Below the pieces are notes generated by a model. It ran no database searches, was not told the origin of the DNA, and saw only the letters and a program-made list of their open reading frames with translations. Below, one piece after another: positions 30,166 to 39,313 of a stretch of 64,000 nucleotides of DNA; position 1 is the first letter of the stretch, and the number at the start of each line of letters is the position of its first letter. A program made the position numbers and the translations under genes. Source of the DNA: Xanthobacteraceae bacterium (lineage in GTDB: Bacteria > Pseudomonadota > Alphaproteobacteria > Rhizobiales > Xanthobacteraceae); the NCBI GenBank assembly GCA_019454205.1, contig CP075369.1, positions 2,542,001 through 2,606,000 on the forward strand, read 5' to 3'.

Positions 30166-31755
30166 TTATGTGGCCGCCGCGCCACCGTCCGAGCGGGGAT
30201 CGTGCGCCCCTTCGACCTTCTTGCCGTCGAACAGCACCCCTCCGGCATGGCCGAGGTACTCGGAATAGTCCTCCAGCACCGCCACGTCGTGCCCGGCCTT
30301 CATTAACCGTTCCACGACTTCCGGGGCGAAGCGCGATTCAAGGCGAAGGTTCATGATCTTGGAACCCCACGTCTTGCCGAGGATCCAGCGCGGCCGGTCG
30401 ATGGCCTCCGCGAGCGGCACGCCGTTGAAGGCGAAGCGCGAGAAGATCGCGCCGATGGTCTGCGGCTGGCCGTCGCCGCCCATGGTGCCGAAGCCCAGCG
30501 CGCGGCCGTCGTCGAAGTTCGCCATCATCGGGGTCAGCGTGTGGAGCGGCTTGCGGCCCGGCTCCAGCGGATTCTTCGCCTTCGGATCGAGCGAGAAGCT
30601 GGCACCACGGTTCTGCATCAGCACGCCGGTTTTCGGCAGCACGCAGCCGGAGCCGAATTCCCAGAAGATCGACTGGATATAAGAGACGACATAGCCGTTG
30701 GAATCCGCAGCACCCAGCCAGATGGTGTCGCCCTCGCCGGCCGGCATCGGCCACGGCGCGGCGCGGTCTTTCTTCACCGCCGCCGCTTCGCGCTGGAGCG
30801 CCTCGTCGGTCAGCCAGTCGGCCGGGTTGTCGGTCAGCTTCTCGAAGGCGGTCGAAACCTTGTCGCGCACCCTGAACGCCCGCTTGGTCGCTTCCACCAG
30901 CGCGTGGACGTACTCGAAGGTCTCCGCCTTCGGCGCGCCGAGCCGCTCGTAGAGACCGAGGATCATCAGGGTCGGGAGGCCCGGCGTCGGCGGCTGGCAA
31001 CCGAACACGGTCGCGTCGCGCACGCGCAGCGACAACGGCTCGCGCAGTTCCGCCCGATATTTCTGGAGATCCTCGCGCGTCACCGGCGAGCCGATGGCCT
31101 CAAGGTCGGCCGCGATCTCGCGGCCGATGTCGCCGCGGTAGAAATCGTCCAGCCCGGCGCGGCCGAGCTGCTCGAACGTGTCCGGCAGCTTGCCTGAGTT
31201 CAGCCGCGCGCCCTTCGGCTGCGCCTTCCCGCCCGGCGTGAAGGTCTCCGAGAAGCCCGGAGCGGCGATGGCGAGCGTGCGGTCTTGCAGGAAGCGCCAC
31301 GCCAGCGACGACGACACCGGGTAGCCCTCGCGGGCGATGGCGATGGCGCGCTCCAGGAGCCGCTTCAATGGCATCTTGCCGCCCGCCTGCTTCGCAGCTT
31401 CCAGCGCCAGCATCCAGCCGCCGATCGCGCCCGGCACGGTACACGCGGCGAGCGGCCCGCGTTCCGGCACCATGTCGTGCCCGGCGGCGCGGTAGCGCGC
31501 GATGGTCGCGTTGGCTCCGGCGAAACCGCACGCCTCGATGTAGCGGACGAGGCCGGACGGCTCCCGGATGAGCCAGAAACCGTCGCCGCCGATGTGGTTC
31601 ATGTGGGGATAGGCCGAGACGATGGCGCTCGCGGCGGCGAGCGCCGCCTCGATGGCGTTGCCACCCTCGGCGAGCACGTCGCGGCCCGCTTCGGCAGCGA
31701 GAGTATGGGGCGCGGCGACGACGCCACGGTGGCCTTCAGCGCGTAGTTCGGTCAT
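30166..31755 (-). CDS. Gamma-glutamyltransferase family protein (GGT-like, no signal peptide)
   Basis: The 529-residue protein belongs to the gamma-glutamyltranspeptidase/cephalosporin acylase family of self-cleaving Ntn hydrolases. The ATG at 31755 follows GGAGCTGAA. N-terminal VVAAPHTLAAEAGRDVLAEG and GGNAIEAALAA blocks fit GGT. The region around the autocleavage site reads GEGDTIWLGAADSNG, where Thr aligns with the catalytic Thr of GGT but the usual TTH triad is changed. No signal peptide is visible, so it is probably cytoplasmic. Substrate may be an amide other than glutathione. Confidence 0.85.
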   Translation of the reverse strand: MTELRAEGHRGVVAAPHTLAAEAGRDVLAEGGNAIEAALAAASAIVSAYPHMNHIGGDGFWLIREPSGLVRYIEACGFAGANATIARYRAAGHDMVPERGPLAACTVPGAIGGWMLALEAAKQAGGKMPLKRLLERAIAIAREGYPVSSSLAWRFLQDRTLAIAAPGFSETFTPGGKAQPKGARLNSGKLPDTFEQLGRAGLDDFYRGDIGREIAADLEAIGSPVTREDLQKYRAELREPLSLRVRDATVFGCQPPTPGLPTLMILGLYERLGAPKAETFEYVHALVEATKRAFRVRDKVSTAFEKLTDNPADWLTDEALQREAAAVKKDRAAPWPMPAGEGDTIWLGAADSNGYVVSYIQSIFWEFGSGCVLPKTGVLMQNRGASFSLDPKAKNPLEPGRKPLHTLTPMMANFDDGRALGFGTMGGDGQPQTIGAIFSRFAFNGVPLAEAIDRPRWILGKTWGSKIMNLRLESRFAPEVVERLMKAGHDVAVLEDYSEYLGHAGGVLFDGKKVEGAHDPRSDGGAAAT

Positions 31756-31902
31756 TTCAGCTCCGGATTGGACGAGGCGTAGGAGGCGCGGCCGCGCTTG
31801 CTTTGCACGGTCTTTGCCGCCAGATTGCCCGCCATCTTAAGGACTTATGGTGGAACTACTACCCGCCGCCACGCCAACGCCGCATTCCGAGGACGCAAGA
31901 CG

Positions 31903-32154
31903 ATGACCGACGCCGTGAACAAGCCCGGCAAGTTCAACTGGGCCAACCTCATCACCATCATCAGCGCCGCGATCCTGATCGGCGTCGAGGTGATCGGCAT
32001 CGGCATCGCCACGGGCTGGGCGCTCGCGACACTTTTCGGCCTTGGCACGACCATCGAGTACACACTGATGGCTCTGTTCGGCCTTAGCGCGCTGGTCTTC
32101 ACCTGGTACTTCGTGCGCAACGCGGCTCGCATCGAGCCGATCATCGAGCGCTGA
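31903..32154 (+). CDS. Small two-segment membrane protein of unknown function
   Basis: I do not recognise a named family. The ATG at 31903 has GAGGA 9 bases upstream. The 83 residues begin with a polar stretch (MTDAVNKPGKFNWAN) followed by two membrane segments at about residues 16-40 and 48-70, then the charged tail RNAARIEPIIER. It lies between the GGT-like gene (divergent) and the decarboxylase leader, and no operon partner is obvious. Coding character and start site support a real gene. Confidence 0.7.
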   Translation: MTDAVNKPGKFNWANLITIISAAILIGVEVIGIGIATGWALATLFGLGTTIEYTLMALFGLSALVFTWYFVRNAARIEPIIER

Positions 32155-32329
32155 GCGCGCCGCTCGCGCTTCCGACTCTTAACGCGCGTTTACGAACGAC
32201 TCCCGGCGACGCCGAGCACGACTTCGCGCGCGAAAAAACTGCGCACGCGCGAAGATTCTCTATTGCATCGAAAGTCCATTTCTCTTATTTGCGCAGTTGC
32301 CCAATTTCGCACGTGCCTGTGGTCGTGTG

Positions 32330-32685
32330 CTGGTTGACGGAGAACCCGGACAAGAGGCCGGAAAGACGTCGGGCAAACCAGTAGCCGGAGGGAACCGGCG
32401 AACCCCGCTCTCCGCGAGGGACGCGACTTAAAGCAACGACGTAAGGGCTTTTTTGGTCTCTCGCGGCGCCCCGAAGGTGGCCACGAAAAACCGAAGAGGC
32501 ACTACCTCCTTGCCTGACGTGCGGATGGGGAAACCCCTTCCAATCAACGGCGCTACTACCGGCTCAGCCGGGTGTTCGAGCGGGCAGCAAGCCGCTCGTG
32601 GCGTAGTCGCGCATCCAGCGCGAAGACACCGCGGGAAGCACGCTGTCCAGTCGTTAACGAATGTCTTCTGGAAGGGGACACCGAA
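32330..32685 (+). ncRNA. Structured 5' leader of the ornithine decarboxylase gene, speF-motif candidate
   Basis: The 531 bases between the small membrane protein and the decarboxylase hold no convincing gene and several strong helices: CGGAGA (32338) with TCTCCG (32409) closing a multibranch that contains GCCGG-AGGGAA-CCGGC; GGATGGGG-AAA-CCCCTTCC (32523-32541, one mismatch); CCGGC-TCA-GCCGG; and CGAGCGG-CCGCTCG. Corbino and co-workers described the speF leader RNA upstream of this same gene in alphaproteobacteria, so position and size fit, but I cannot check the consensus here. CCCCTTCC is also the exact complement of GGAAGGGG at the ribosome site. The 5' limit is approximate. Confidence 0.6.
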
Positions 32686-33816
32686 ATGACCGACCGCATC
32701 CGCCAGTTTCTCCGACGCAACCGCGAGGACGGACCCCGCCTCGTCGTGGACATCGACGTCGTGCGCGAGAACTACAATGCCTTCGCCAAGGCGTTGCCGG
32801 ACACCCGTGTCTTCTACGCGGTGAAGGCGAACCCTGCCCCGGAGATCCTGAAATTGCTGGCCGACCTCGGCTCGTGCTTCGACACCGCGTCGATGGGCGA
32901 GATCGACCTGGTCATGCAGGCCGGCGCGACCGCCGAGCGCATCTCCTTCGGCAACACCATCAAGAAAGAGAAGGACATCGCCGCCGCCTACAAGCTCGGC
33001 GTGCGTCTCTTCGCCGTGGACAGCGAAGCCGAGGTCGAGAAGATCGCCCGCGTCGCGCCCGGCTCGAAGGTGTTCTGCCGCATCCTCTGCGACGGCTCCG
33101 GCGCCGAGTGGCCGCTGTCGCGCAAATTCGGCTGCGCGCCCGAAATGGCGCCGCGGGTGCTTGAGCACGCCCATCGTCTGGGCCTCGTCGCGCACGGCAT
33201 CTCGTTCCATGTCGGTTCGCAGCAGAACAACATCAAAGCGTGGGACCGCGCACTGAAGACCTCGGGCGCGATCTTCCGCGACATGGCCGAGCGCGGCATC
33301 AACCTGTCCATGGTCAACCTGGGCGGCGGCTTCCCGGCGCAGTACCTGCGCGACGTGCCGAAGGTTCAGGAATACGGCCAGGCGATCTTCCGCGCGCTGC
33401 GCAAGCATTTCGGCAACCGCATTCCGGAAACCATCATCGAGCCGGGCCGCGGCATGGTCGGCAATGCCGGCCTGATCGAAGCCGAGGTCGTCCTGATTTC
33501 GAAGAAGTCGGACACCGACGCGGTGCGCTGGGTGTACCTCGACATCGGCAAGTTCGGCGGTCTCGCCGAGACGATGGAAGAGGCGATCCGCTACCCGATC
33601 CGCACCGAGAAGGACGCGGACACGATGGCGCCTTGCGTCATCGCCGGCCCGACCTGCGACTCGGCGGACGTGCTCTACGAGAAGACGCCGTACCTGCTGC
33701 CGCTCTCGCTCGAGATCGGCGACAAGGTACTGATCGAGGCGTGCGGTGCGTACACGACGACGTATTCGTCGGTCGCCTTCAACGGCTTCCCGCCGCTGAA
33801 GTCCTACGTCATCTGA
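32686..33816 (+). CDS. Ornithine decarboxylase, alanine-racemase-fold (group IV) type
   Basis: The 376-residue PLP enzyme decarboxylates ornithine to putrescine, possibly also lysine to cadaverine. The PLP lysine is in VFYAVKANPAPEIL, phosphate- and substrate-binding parts are HVGSQQ, LGGGFP, EPGRGMVGNAG, and the dimer active-site Cys is in GPTCDSADVLYE. The ATG at 32686 has AAGGGGA at ideal spacing; the frame is open upstream into the leader but lacks a site. Length agrees with rhizobial enzymes (about 377). A terminator follows, then homospermidine synthase, the consumer of putrescine. Confidence 0.95.
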   Translation: MTDRIRQFLRRNREDGPRLVVDIDVVRENYNAFAKALPDTRVFYAVKANPAPEILKLLADLGSCFDTASMGEIDLVMQAGATAERISFGNTIKKEKDIAAAYKLGVRLFAVDSEAEVEKIARVAPGSKVFCRILCDGSGAEWPLSRKFGCAPEMAPRVLEHAHRLGLVAHGISFHVGSQQNNIKAWDRALKTSGAIFRDMAERGINLSMVNLGGGFPAQYLRDVPKVQEYGQAIFRALRKHFGNRIPETIIEPGRGMVGNAGLIEAEVVLISKKSDTDAVRWVYLDIGKFGGLAETMEEAIRYPIRTEKDADTMAPCVIAGPTCDSADVLYEKTPYLLPLSLEIGDKVLIEACGAYTTTYSSVAFNGFPPLKSYVI

Positions 33817-33843
33817 TCTTCGCCTAAACCGCTAAGAAGTACC

Positions 33844-33878
33844 TCCGGGGCTCGCGAAAGCGGGCCCCGGATCGTTTT
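33844..33878 (+). terminator. Rho-independent terminator after the decarboxylase gene
   Basis: A 12-base stem TCCGGGGCTCGC/GCGGGCCCCGGA with one G-T pair is closed by a GAAA tetraloop and followed by TCGTTTT. It separates the decarboxylase gene from homospermidine synthase 120 bases downstream, so the second gene probably has its own promoter. Confidence 0.88.
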
Positions 33879-34001
33879 GGGCAGAGCATGGCTCGTGCTT
33901 CACAGGCTGTGGAAAGTTCCCGACCAAAATACCGGCGCGGATTCGTCAGCGCCGGATCAAGCCGCTAAACAGAATTCCAGAGAAGAAAGACGGAGGTGTG
34001 A

Positions 34002-35432
34002 ATGAGCAAGTGGCAAGTCTACCACAAGATCGACGGACCCATCGTGATGATCGGCTTCGGCTCGATCGGGCGCGGTATGCTGCCGCTACTCGAACGCCAC
34101 TTCGAATTCGACAAGAAGCGCCTCGTCGTGATCGACCCGGTCGATGACGACCGCAAGCTGCTGGACGACCGCGGCATCCGCTTCATCAAGGAAGCGGTCA
34201 CGCGCGAAAACCACAAGACATTGCTGACGCCCCTGCTCACCGCGGGCGGTGGCCGCGGCTTCTGCGTGAACCTCTCGGTCGATGTGTCGTCGGTCGCGAT
34301 CATGGAGCTCTGCCGCGAGTTGAACGCTCACTATGTCGATACGGTCGCCGAGCCGTGGAAGGGCTTCTACTTCGACGACAAGATGGCGACTTCCGACCGC
34401 ACCAACTATGCGCTGCGCGAAGCCGTCCTTGACGCGCGCCGCAAGCTTGGTCCCGGCGTCACGGCGGTGAACTGCTGCGGCGCGAACCCCGGCATGGTGT
34501 CGTGGTTCGTGAAGCAGGCGCTTTTGAACATCGCCGCCGACCTCGGCCTCGGCAGCGACGTGCCGAAGGACAAGGACGGCTGGGCGCGCCTGATGCAGAA
34601 GGCCGGCATCAAAGGCATCCATATCGCCGAGCGCGATACGCAGCGCTCGAAGAAACCGAAGCCGATGAACAAATTCGTCAACACCTGGTCGGTGGAAGGC
34701 TTCGTCTCGGAAGGCCTGCAACCCGCCGAACTTGGCTGGGGCACGCACGAGAAATGGGAACCGGACAATATCGGCAAGCACACGAAGGGTTGCGGCGCGG
34801 CGGTTTATCTGAAGCAGCCGGGCGCGAACACGCGCGTGCGCTCATGGTGCCCGACGCCGGGACCGCAATACGGTTTCCTTGTCACGCACAACGAGGCGAT
34901 CTCGATTGCCGACTACTTCACCGTGCGCGACGGCGGTAAGGTCACCTATCGCCCGACCTGCCATTATGCCTATCACCCGGCGAACGACGCCGTGCTCTCG
35001 TTGCACGAAATGTTCGGCGCGGGCGGCAAATTCCAGGAAGACTGGATGATCCTCGACGAGAACGAGATCGAGGACGGCATCGACGAACTCGGCGTGCTGC
35101 TCTACGGCCACAAGAACAACGCCTACTGGTACGGTTCGCAGCTCTCGATCGAGGAGACGCGCGAGATTGCGCCCTACCAGAACGCGACCGGCTTGCAGGT
35201 ATCGTCTGCCGTGCTTGCCGGCATGGTCTGGGCCATCGAGAATCCGGATCGCGGTATCGTCGAAGCCGACGAAATGGACTTCAAGCGCTGCCTTGAAGTG
35301 CAGTCGCAGTATCTCGGCCCGGTGATCGGCACCTATACGGAGTGGACACCGCTCGACAACCGAAATGTCCTCTTCAAGGAAGACATCGACGAGTCCGATC
35401 CCTGGCAGTTCCGGAATATTCTGGTGCGCTAA
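34002..35432 (+). CDS. hss: Homospermidine synthase
   Basis: This 476-residue NAD-dependent enzyme joins two putrescines to sym-homospermidine with loss of ammonia; it is the normal source of the dominant triamine in many alphaproteobacteria. The N-terminal Rossmann motif reads VMIGFGSIGRG, followed by INPVDDD-like VIDPVDDDRKLL. Conserved blocks include FCVNLSVDVSSV, YVDTVAEPW and CGANPGMVSWFVKQAL. GGAGGTG lies before the ATG. Length matches bacterial homologues (about 475-480). It lies right after the decarboxylase that makes its substrate, with a terminator between. Confidence 0.96.
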   Translation: MSKWQVYHKIDGPIVMIGFGSIGRGMLPLLERHFEFDKKRLVVIDPVDDDRKLLDDRGIRFIKEAVTRENHKTLLTPLLTAGGGRGFCVNLSVDVSSVAIMELCRELNAHYVDTVAEPWKGFYFDDKMATSDRTNYALREAVLDARRKLGPGVTAVNCCGANPGMVSWFVKQALLNIAADLGLGSDVPKDKDGWARLMQKAGIKGIHIAERDTQRSKKPKPMNKFVNTWSVEGFVSEGLQPAELGWGTHEKWEPDNIGKHTKGCGAAVYLKQPGANTRVRSWCPTPGPQYGFLVTHNEAISIADYFTVRDGGKVTYRPTCHYAYHPANDAVLSLHEMFGAGGKFQEDWMILDENEIEDGIDELGVLLYGHKNNAYWYGSQLSIEETREIAPYQNATGLQVSSAVLAGMVWAIENPDRGIVEADEMDFKRCLEVQSQYLGPVIGTYTEWTPLDNRNVLFKEDIDESDPWQFRNILVR

Positions 35433-35437
35433 AGAAC

Positions 35438-35472
35438 ATCGCCCCGCTGAAAAACAGCGGGGCGATTTGTTT
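35438..35472. terminator. Rho-independent terminator after hss
   Basis: The 12-base arms ATCGCCCCGCTG and CAGCGGGGCGAT enclose AAAAA and are followed by TTGTTT on the plus strand. It lies between convergent genes, hss and the WD40 gene, and may serve both. Confidence 0.87.
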
Positions 35473-36464
35473 CAGAGGACGAGAATGCCCGCTTTGCCTT
35501 CATCCGTGCCGAACGCGAGGTTGCCCTTCGGCCCCGGCGACCATGCGAGCGTCGTCACCTCGCCGCCTTCCGGCCCGCGCACCACGATTTCCGCACCATC
35601 CTCGATGCGCGCGATCTTCACCGAACCGTCCGTGTAACCAATCGCAACCACCGGCCCGCCCGGATTGCACGCAACGCAGCTCACGCGCTGTTCGCGGCGC
35701 GCGGCGGCGAGCATGTGGGGATTCTTGCCCATCGGGCCGTCCTTCGATCCGAACGGCCACATCACCACCGTGTCCGCGCCGGAAGTGGCAAGCCACTTGC
35801 CGTCGTGGCTGAACGACGTCGAACGGATGCGCGACGGATAGCCGGTCATGCGCATGTGCTTCTTGTCGGGCAGCCGCCAGCCGTGCAGCGCCGGTTCCTG
35901 CATCGTGGTGACGAGGAAATTGCCGTCAGCGCTCCAGCGCACGCAAAGGTGCGAGCCTTTCCATTCGAGGAAATCCGGCTTCGCTTCGGAATTGGGAAAC
36001 CAGAGTGACACGCCATTGTAGTGCGAGATCGCGAGGCGAAATCCTTTCGGCGCGAAGGCAAGCCCGCCGACCGTATTCGCTACTTCGACAGAACGTTCTC
36101 CTTTCTTCGTGCGAACGAACGCGATCTTGCCCGCGGACCACGCCACCGCGTCGTCCGGTCCGAGCGCGACATGGTCGATCCACTTGTTCTGGACTTCGGC
36201 AATCGTGTGCGTAACGCCGTTGGCGAAGGTTTCAACGAGACGCCCGTCATCTCCTGCGGTGACGATGCGCTCGCCGTCGCTCACCGCTTCGAGGATGCCG
36301 CCGTTCTCATGCGCCTTAACCCGCTTGCCGTTCGCGAATACGATTTCGCCCGTGCCGGTCGCGAACGCCGCCTCGCCGCGGAGAAAAACGGCCGCAACCA
36401 CATGCGCGCCGATTTCGACCGGCTTCACCAGTTCGGCGACGGATTTGATTTCGACGGAGTCCAT
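35472..36464 (-). CDS. WD40-repeat protein in the zinc-operon tail
   Basis: The 330-residue protein has no signal peptide and is predicted cytoplasmic. It has several WD40/YVTN-like blade motifs ending in hydrophobic-W pairs: GVSLWFPN, HLCVRWSADGNF, ALHGWRLPD, TVVMWPFGS, VTTLAWSPG, so a beta-propeller of six or seven blades is likely. It lies 27 bases after the lipoprotein gene and about 200 after the CobW-type GTPase on the same strand, so it may belong to the zinc operon. Propellers act as scaffolds; no enzymatic motif is seen and the partner is unknown. Confidence 0.8.
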   Translation of the reverse strand: MDSVEIKSVAELVKPVEIGAHVVAAVFLRGEAAFATGTGEIVFANGKRVKAHENGGILEAVSDGERIVTAGDDGRLVETFANGVTHTIAEVQNKWIDHVALGPDDAVAWSAGKIAFVRTKKGERSVEVANTVGGLAFAPKGFRLAISHYNGVSLWFPNSEAKPDFLEWKGSHLCVRWSADGNFLVTTMQEPALHGWRLPDKKHMRMTGYPSRIRSTSFSHDGKWLATSGADTVVMWPFGSKDGPMGKNPHMLAAARREQRVSCVACNPGGPVVAIGYTDGSVKIARIEDGAEIVVRGPEGGEVTTLAWSPGPKGNLAFGTDEGKAGILVL

Positions 36465-36491
36465 TGGAAGGAAACGTAACGCGGGCGCGCG

Positions 36492-36629
36492 TCAGCGCAC
36501 CGGCTGGTCGGGCTGGCAGATATTCGGGCCGCTGAAGCCCGGCTTCCACCAGTTGCCGCACTTGTCGCAGGCGGAAACCGCGAGGCCGAGGCCGCAGATC
36601 GCGAGCAGGATCGAGAGACGCTTTTTCAT
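36492..36629 (-). CDS. Small lipoprotein, 45 residues
   Basis: The ATG at 36629 gives MKKRLSILLAICGLGLAV followed by the lipobox VSAC, so the predicted mature peptide of about 25 residues is a lipoprotein. It contains CDKCGNWW, a Cys-x2-Cys pair that could bind metal or form a disulphide, and NICQPDQP. It sits between the GTPase and WD40 genes on the same strand. Function unknown; the size and lipobox support a real gene, though the ribosome site is weak. Confidence 0.7.
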   Translation of the reverse strand: MKKRLSILLAICGLGLAVSACDKCGNWWKPGFSGPNICQPDQPVR

Positions 36630-36666
36630 ACCGCACTTATAACCCTTCGCCGATAGCGCGCCAATC

Positions 36667-37629
36667 TCAGGCAATGCAGGCCTCGAAGCCCTCGCGCAGC
36701 GCTTTCTCGTTCAACTCGCGGCCGATGAACACCATGCGGCTCTCGCGCTTTTCGTCCGCGCGCCAATCACGCTGGTGATCGCCCTCGAACATCATGTGTA
36801 CGCCCTGCATCACATAGCGCTCGTCGTCGTCCTTGAACGACAGGATGCCCTTCGCGCGCAGGAGGTTGAGGCCGTCGCGCTGGCTGACGAGATCGATCCA
36901 GCGGAAGAACTTGTCGGGGTCGAGCGGTTTGTCGGTCGCGAACGAGAAAGACTGCACGTCCTCGTCGTGATGATGATGATGTCCTGCCTCCAGAAACTGC
37001 GGTTCGATCGCGAGAATGCGGTCGAGATCGAACGCGCCCTGCGACAGCACCGCATCCAGCGGCACGGCGCTGCGCGAGGTCTTGTGGACCTTCGCGAACG
37101 GGTTGATGGCACGGATGCGCAATTCCACGTCTTTCAGTTCTTCCGACGTCACCAGATCGATCTTGTTCAGCACGATGACGTCGGCGAACGCGATCTGGTT
37201 CTTGGCTTCCGGCGCATCTTTCAGGCGGTCTTTGAGCCACTTCGCATCGGCCACCGTCACCACCGCGTCGAGCGAGGTTTTCTTGCCGACCGTTTCGTCC
37301 GCGAAGAAAGTCTGCGCGACCGGCGCCGGATCGGCGAGGCCCGTGGTCTCGACCAGGATTCCGTCGAACTGCCCTTTGCGCCGGAGCAGCCCGTCGATGA
37401 TGCGGATGAGATCGCCGCGCACGGTGCAGCACACGCAGCCGTTGTTCATCTCGAACACTTCCTCGTCCGCGCCGACCACGAGATCGTTGTCGATTCCGAT
37501 CTCGCCGAACTCATTGACGATCACCGCGTATTTCTTGCCGTGCGGTTCGGACAGGATGCGGTTGAGAAGCGTGGTCTTGCCGGCGCCGAGATAGCCGGTC
37601 AGCACCGTGACGGGGATTTTATCGGACAT
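36667..37629 (-). CDS. CobW/COG0523-family GTP-binding metallochaperone
   Basis: The 320-residue G3E GTPase shows Walker [12 protein letters not shown], the metal motif [10 protein letters not shown], the Walker B/switch region [11 protein letters not shown], and guanine motif VLNKIDLV. A His stretch (GHHHHHDED, near residue 220) and a C-terminal CobW-C domain follow. Members next to zinc importers (ZigA/YeiR-like) deliver zinc to enzymes in zinc starvation. It is 46 bases after the permease gene and on the same strand, so zinc is the likely metal. An unrelated cobalamin role is less likely because no cob genes are near. Confidence 0.93.
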   Translation of the reverse strand: MSDKIPVTVLTGYLGAGKTTLLNRILSEPHGKKYAVIVNEFGEIGIDNDLVVGADEEVFEMNNGCVCCTVRGDLIRIIDGLLRRKGQFDGILVETTGLADPAPVAQTFFADETVGKKTSLDAVVTVADAKWLKDRLKDAPEAKNQIAFADVIVLNKIDLVTSEELKDVELRIRAINPFAKVHKTSRSAVPLDAVLSQGAFDLDRILAIEPQFLEAGHHHHHDEDVQSFSFATDKPLDPDKFFRWIDLVSQRDGLNLLRAKGILSFKDDDERYVMQGVHMMFEGDHQRDWRADEKRESRMVFIGRELNEKALREGFEACIA

Positions 37630-37675
37630 GGGAACTCCGGGGTTGCGCCGGATATAGGTCGCGCGGTCAGCCCGC

Positions 37676-38542
37676 TCAAGCCTCGAGATGCCGCCCCGGC
37701 GAAAGCCGCTTGCGCAAGCCGCCGGACGGCCCGAACAGCACGGAAATCGCGTACAGCAGGCCAGCGCATAAAATCACGGCAGGCCCAGCCGGAATTGACG
37801 AGTGATACGAAAGCAGCAGTCCCGCCGCGCCGGACACAATACCCGCCGTAACCGAAAGAAGGGTCATGCGCGTGATGTCGTTGGTCCAGAACCGTGCGGC
37901 CGCGGCGGGCAGCATCATGATGCCGACCGCAAGCAGCGTGCCGAGCGCATGGAATGCCGCGACCAGATTCAGCACGACCAGAATGAGAAAGAGAATGTGT
38001 ACGAACCCGCCCGCCCCGCTGACCGAGCGCAGGAAACCGGGATCGACACATTCCAGCACCAGCGGCCGCCATATCAGCGCCAGCGCGAACAGCGTGACCG
38101 TCGTGAACGCTGCGATCGTCACCAACGTACGATTGTCCAGCGCCAGCACGGAGCCGAACAGGAAACGGAACAGATCGACGTTCGATCCTTTCAGCGAAAT
38201 CAGCGTGACGCCGAGCGCGAGCGAGATCAGATAGAACGCCGCGAGCGAAGCGTCCTCTTTCAGCAGCGTGAAGCGCGCGACCACGCCCGCGCCGATTGCC
38301 ACCGCAACACCGGCAGCCAGACCGCCAGCCGTCATCGCAAACAAATCGAGACCGGCTGCGAGAAATCCGAGCGCCGCGCCGGGAAGAATGGCGTGCGCCA
38401 TCACGTCGCCTGCGAGCGACATCCGCCGCAGCATCAGGAAAATGCCGATCGGCGCCGCGCCGAAAGAAAGAATGACGATGCCGGTGAGCGCGCGCCGCAT
38501 GAACTCGTTGTCGGCGAAGGGCGCAATCAGAAATTCGTACAT
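37676..38542 (-). CDS. Zinc/metal ABC transporter permease (ZnuB/AztB type)
   Basis: The 288-residue integral membrane protein of the ABC-3 family has eight or nine hydrophobic segments. Family marks are [21 protein letters not shown] near the N-terminus ([16 protein letters not shown]) and [17 protein letters not shown] toward the C-terminus. The sequence resembles AztB-type zinc permeases more than classical ZnuB in my memory, but this cannot be checked here. It starts 18 bases after the ATPase gene and is followed by the CobW-type GTPase. Confidence 0.9.
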   Translation of the reverse strand: MYEFLIAPFADNEFMRRALTGIVILSFGAAPIGIFLMLRRMSLAGDVMAHAILPGAALGFLAAGLDLFAMTAGGLAAGVAVAIGAGVVARFTLLKEDASLAAFYLISLALGVTLISLKGSNVDLFRFLFGSVLALDNRTLVTIAAFTTVTLFALALIWRPLVLECVDPGFLRSVSGAGGFVHILFLILVVLNLVAAFHALGTLLAVGIMMLPAAAARFWTNDITRMTLLSVTAGIVSGAAGLLLSYHSSIPAGPAVILCAGLLYAISVLFGPSGGLRKRLSPGRHLEA

Positions 38543-38560
38543 GCGTAATCAGGCCTTCGC

Positions 38561-39301
38561 TCAGGCCGCGTCGCGGCAGATGTCCGCGTGATCGTCGAAA
38601 GCCTCCGACATATGACGCGCCTTCAGGAGATTGTCCTGCGACAGCACTTCTCCGGTTTTGCCCCACGCGACCGGCTCGCGCGCGAGCAGCAGCGACTCCG
38701 GAAAGTTCGCGCGCACGAGATCGAGATCGTGCAGCACCGCGATCACCGTGCGTTTCTCTTCATGCCAGTGCCGGACGATTTCGAGCAGGTCGGAAACCGT
38801 CTTTGCGTCCAGCGAAGAGAACGGTTCGTCGAGCAGTACCACGCGCGCATCCTGCAACAAAAGCCGCGCAAACAAAGCGCGCTGCATCTGCCCGCCTGAA
38901 AGCGTACCGATAGGACGCGCCTCGAAACCTTCGAGACCGACCGCCGCAATCGCGGCCGCGATGCGCTCGCGGTCTGCGCGCCCGATGCCGCCGAGCAATC
39001 CCGCGCGATGCCACAACCCCATCGCGACCAGATCGTAAACCGAGATCGGAAAGCTGCGGTCGATCTCCGCGATCTGCGGAAGATAAGCGATCTCCTGCGC
39101 GGAAAATCCGTTACGTGCGATGCCGCCGCCGATGGGATGCAACACACCTGCAATTCCTTTGAGCAGCGTGGATTTGCCTGCACCGTTCGGACCGACGATG
39201 GCGAGCAGCGATCCCTCCGCGACTTCGCCGCGCAGATGATGCACCGCGGGATGCCGGTCGTAGCCGAGGGTCAGATCCTTGAAGATGAGAGCTGCTGCCA
39301 T
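38561..39301 (-). CDS. Zinc/metal ABC transporter ATP-binding protein (ZnuC/AztA type)
   Basis: The 246-residue ATPase has Walker A GPNGAGKST, signature LSGGQMQRALFARLL, Walker B VVLLDEPFSSL and the switch VLHDLDLV. The C-terminal tail has HMSEAFDDHADIC, with His and Cys that may bind metal. The gene lies 12 bases after the 49-residue His-motif peptide gene and under the Zur-like box. No periplasmic binding protein is encoded in the operon, so one must be supplied elsewhere. Confidence 0.9.
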   Translation of the reverse strand: MAAALIFKDLTLGYDRHPAVHHLRGEVAEGSLLAIVGPNGAGKSTLLKGIAGVLHPIGGGIARNGFSAQEIAYLPQIAEIDRSFPISVYDLVAMGLWHRAGLLGGIGRADRERIAAAIAAVGLEGFEARPIGTLSGGQMQRALFARLLLQDARVVLLDEPFSSLDAKTVSDLLEIVRHWHEEKRTVIAVLHDLDLVRANFPESLLLAREPVAWGKTGEVLSQDNLLKARHMSEAFDDHADICRDAA

Positions 39302-39313
39302 GGATGCTTCCGT

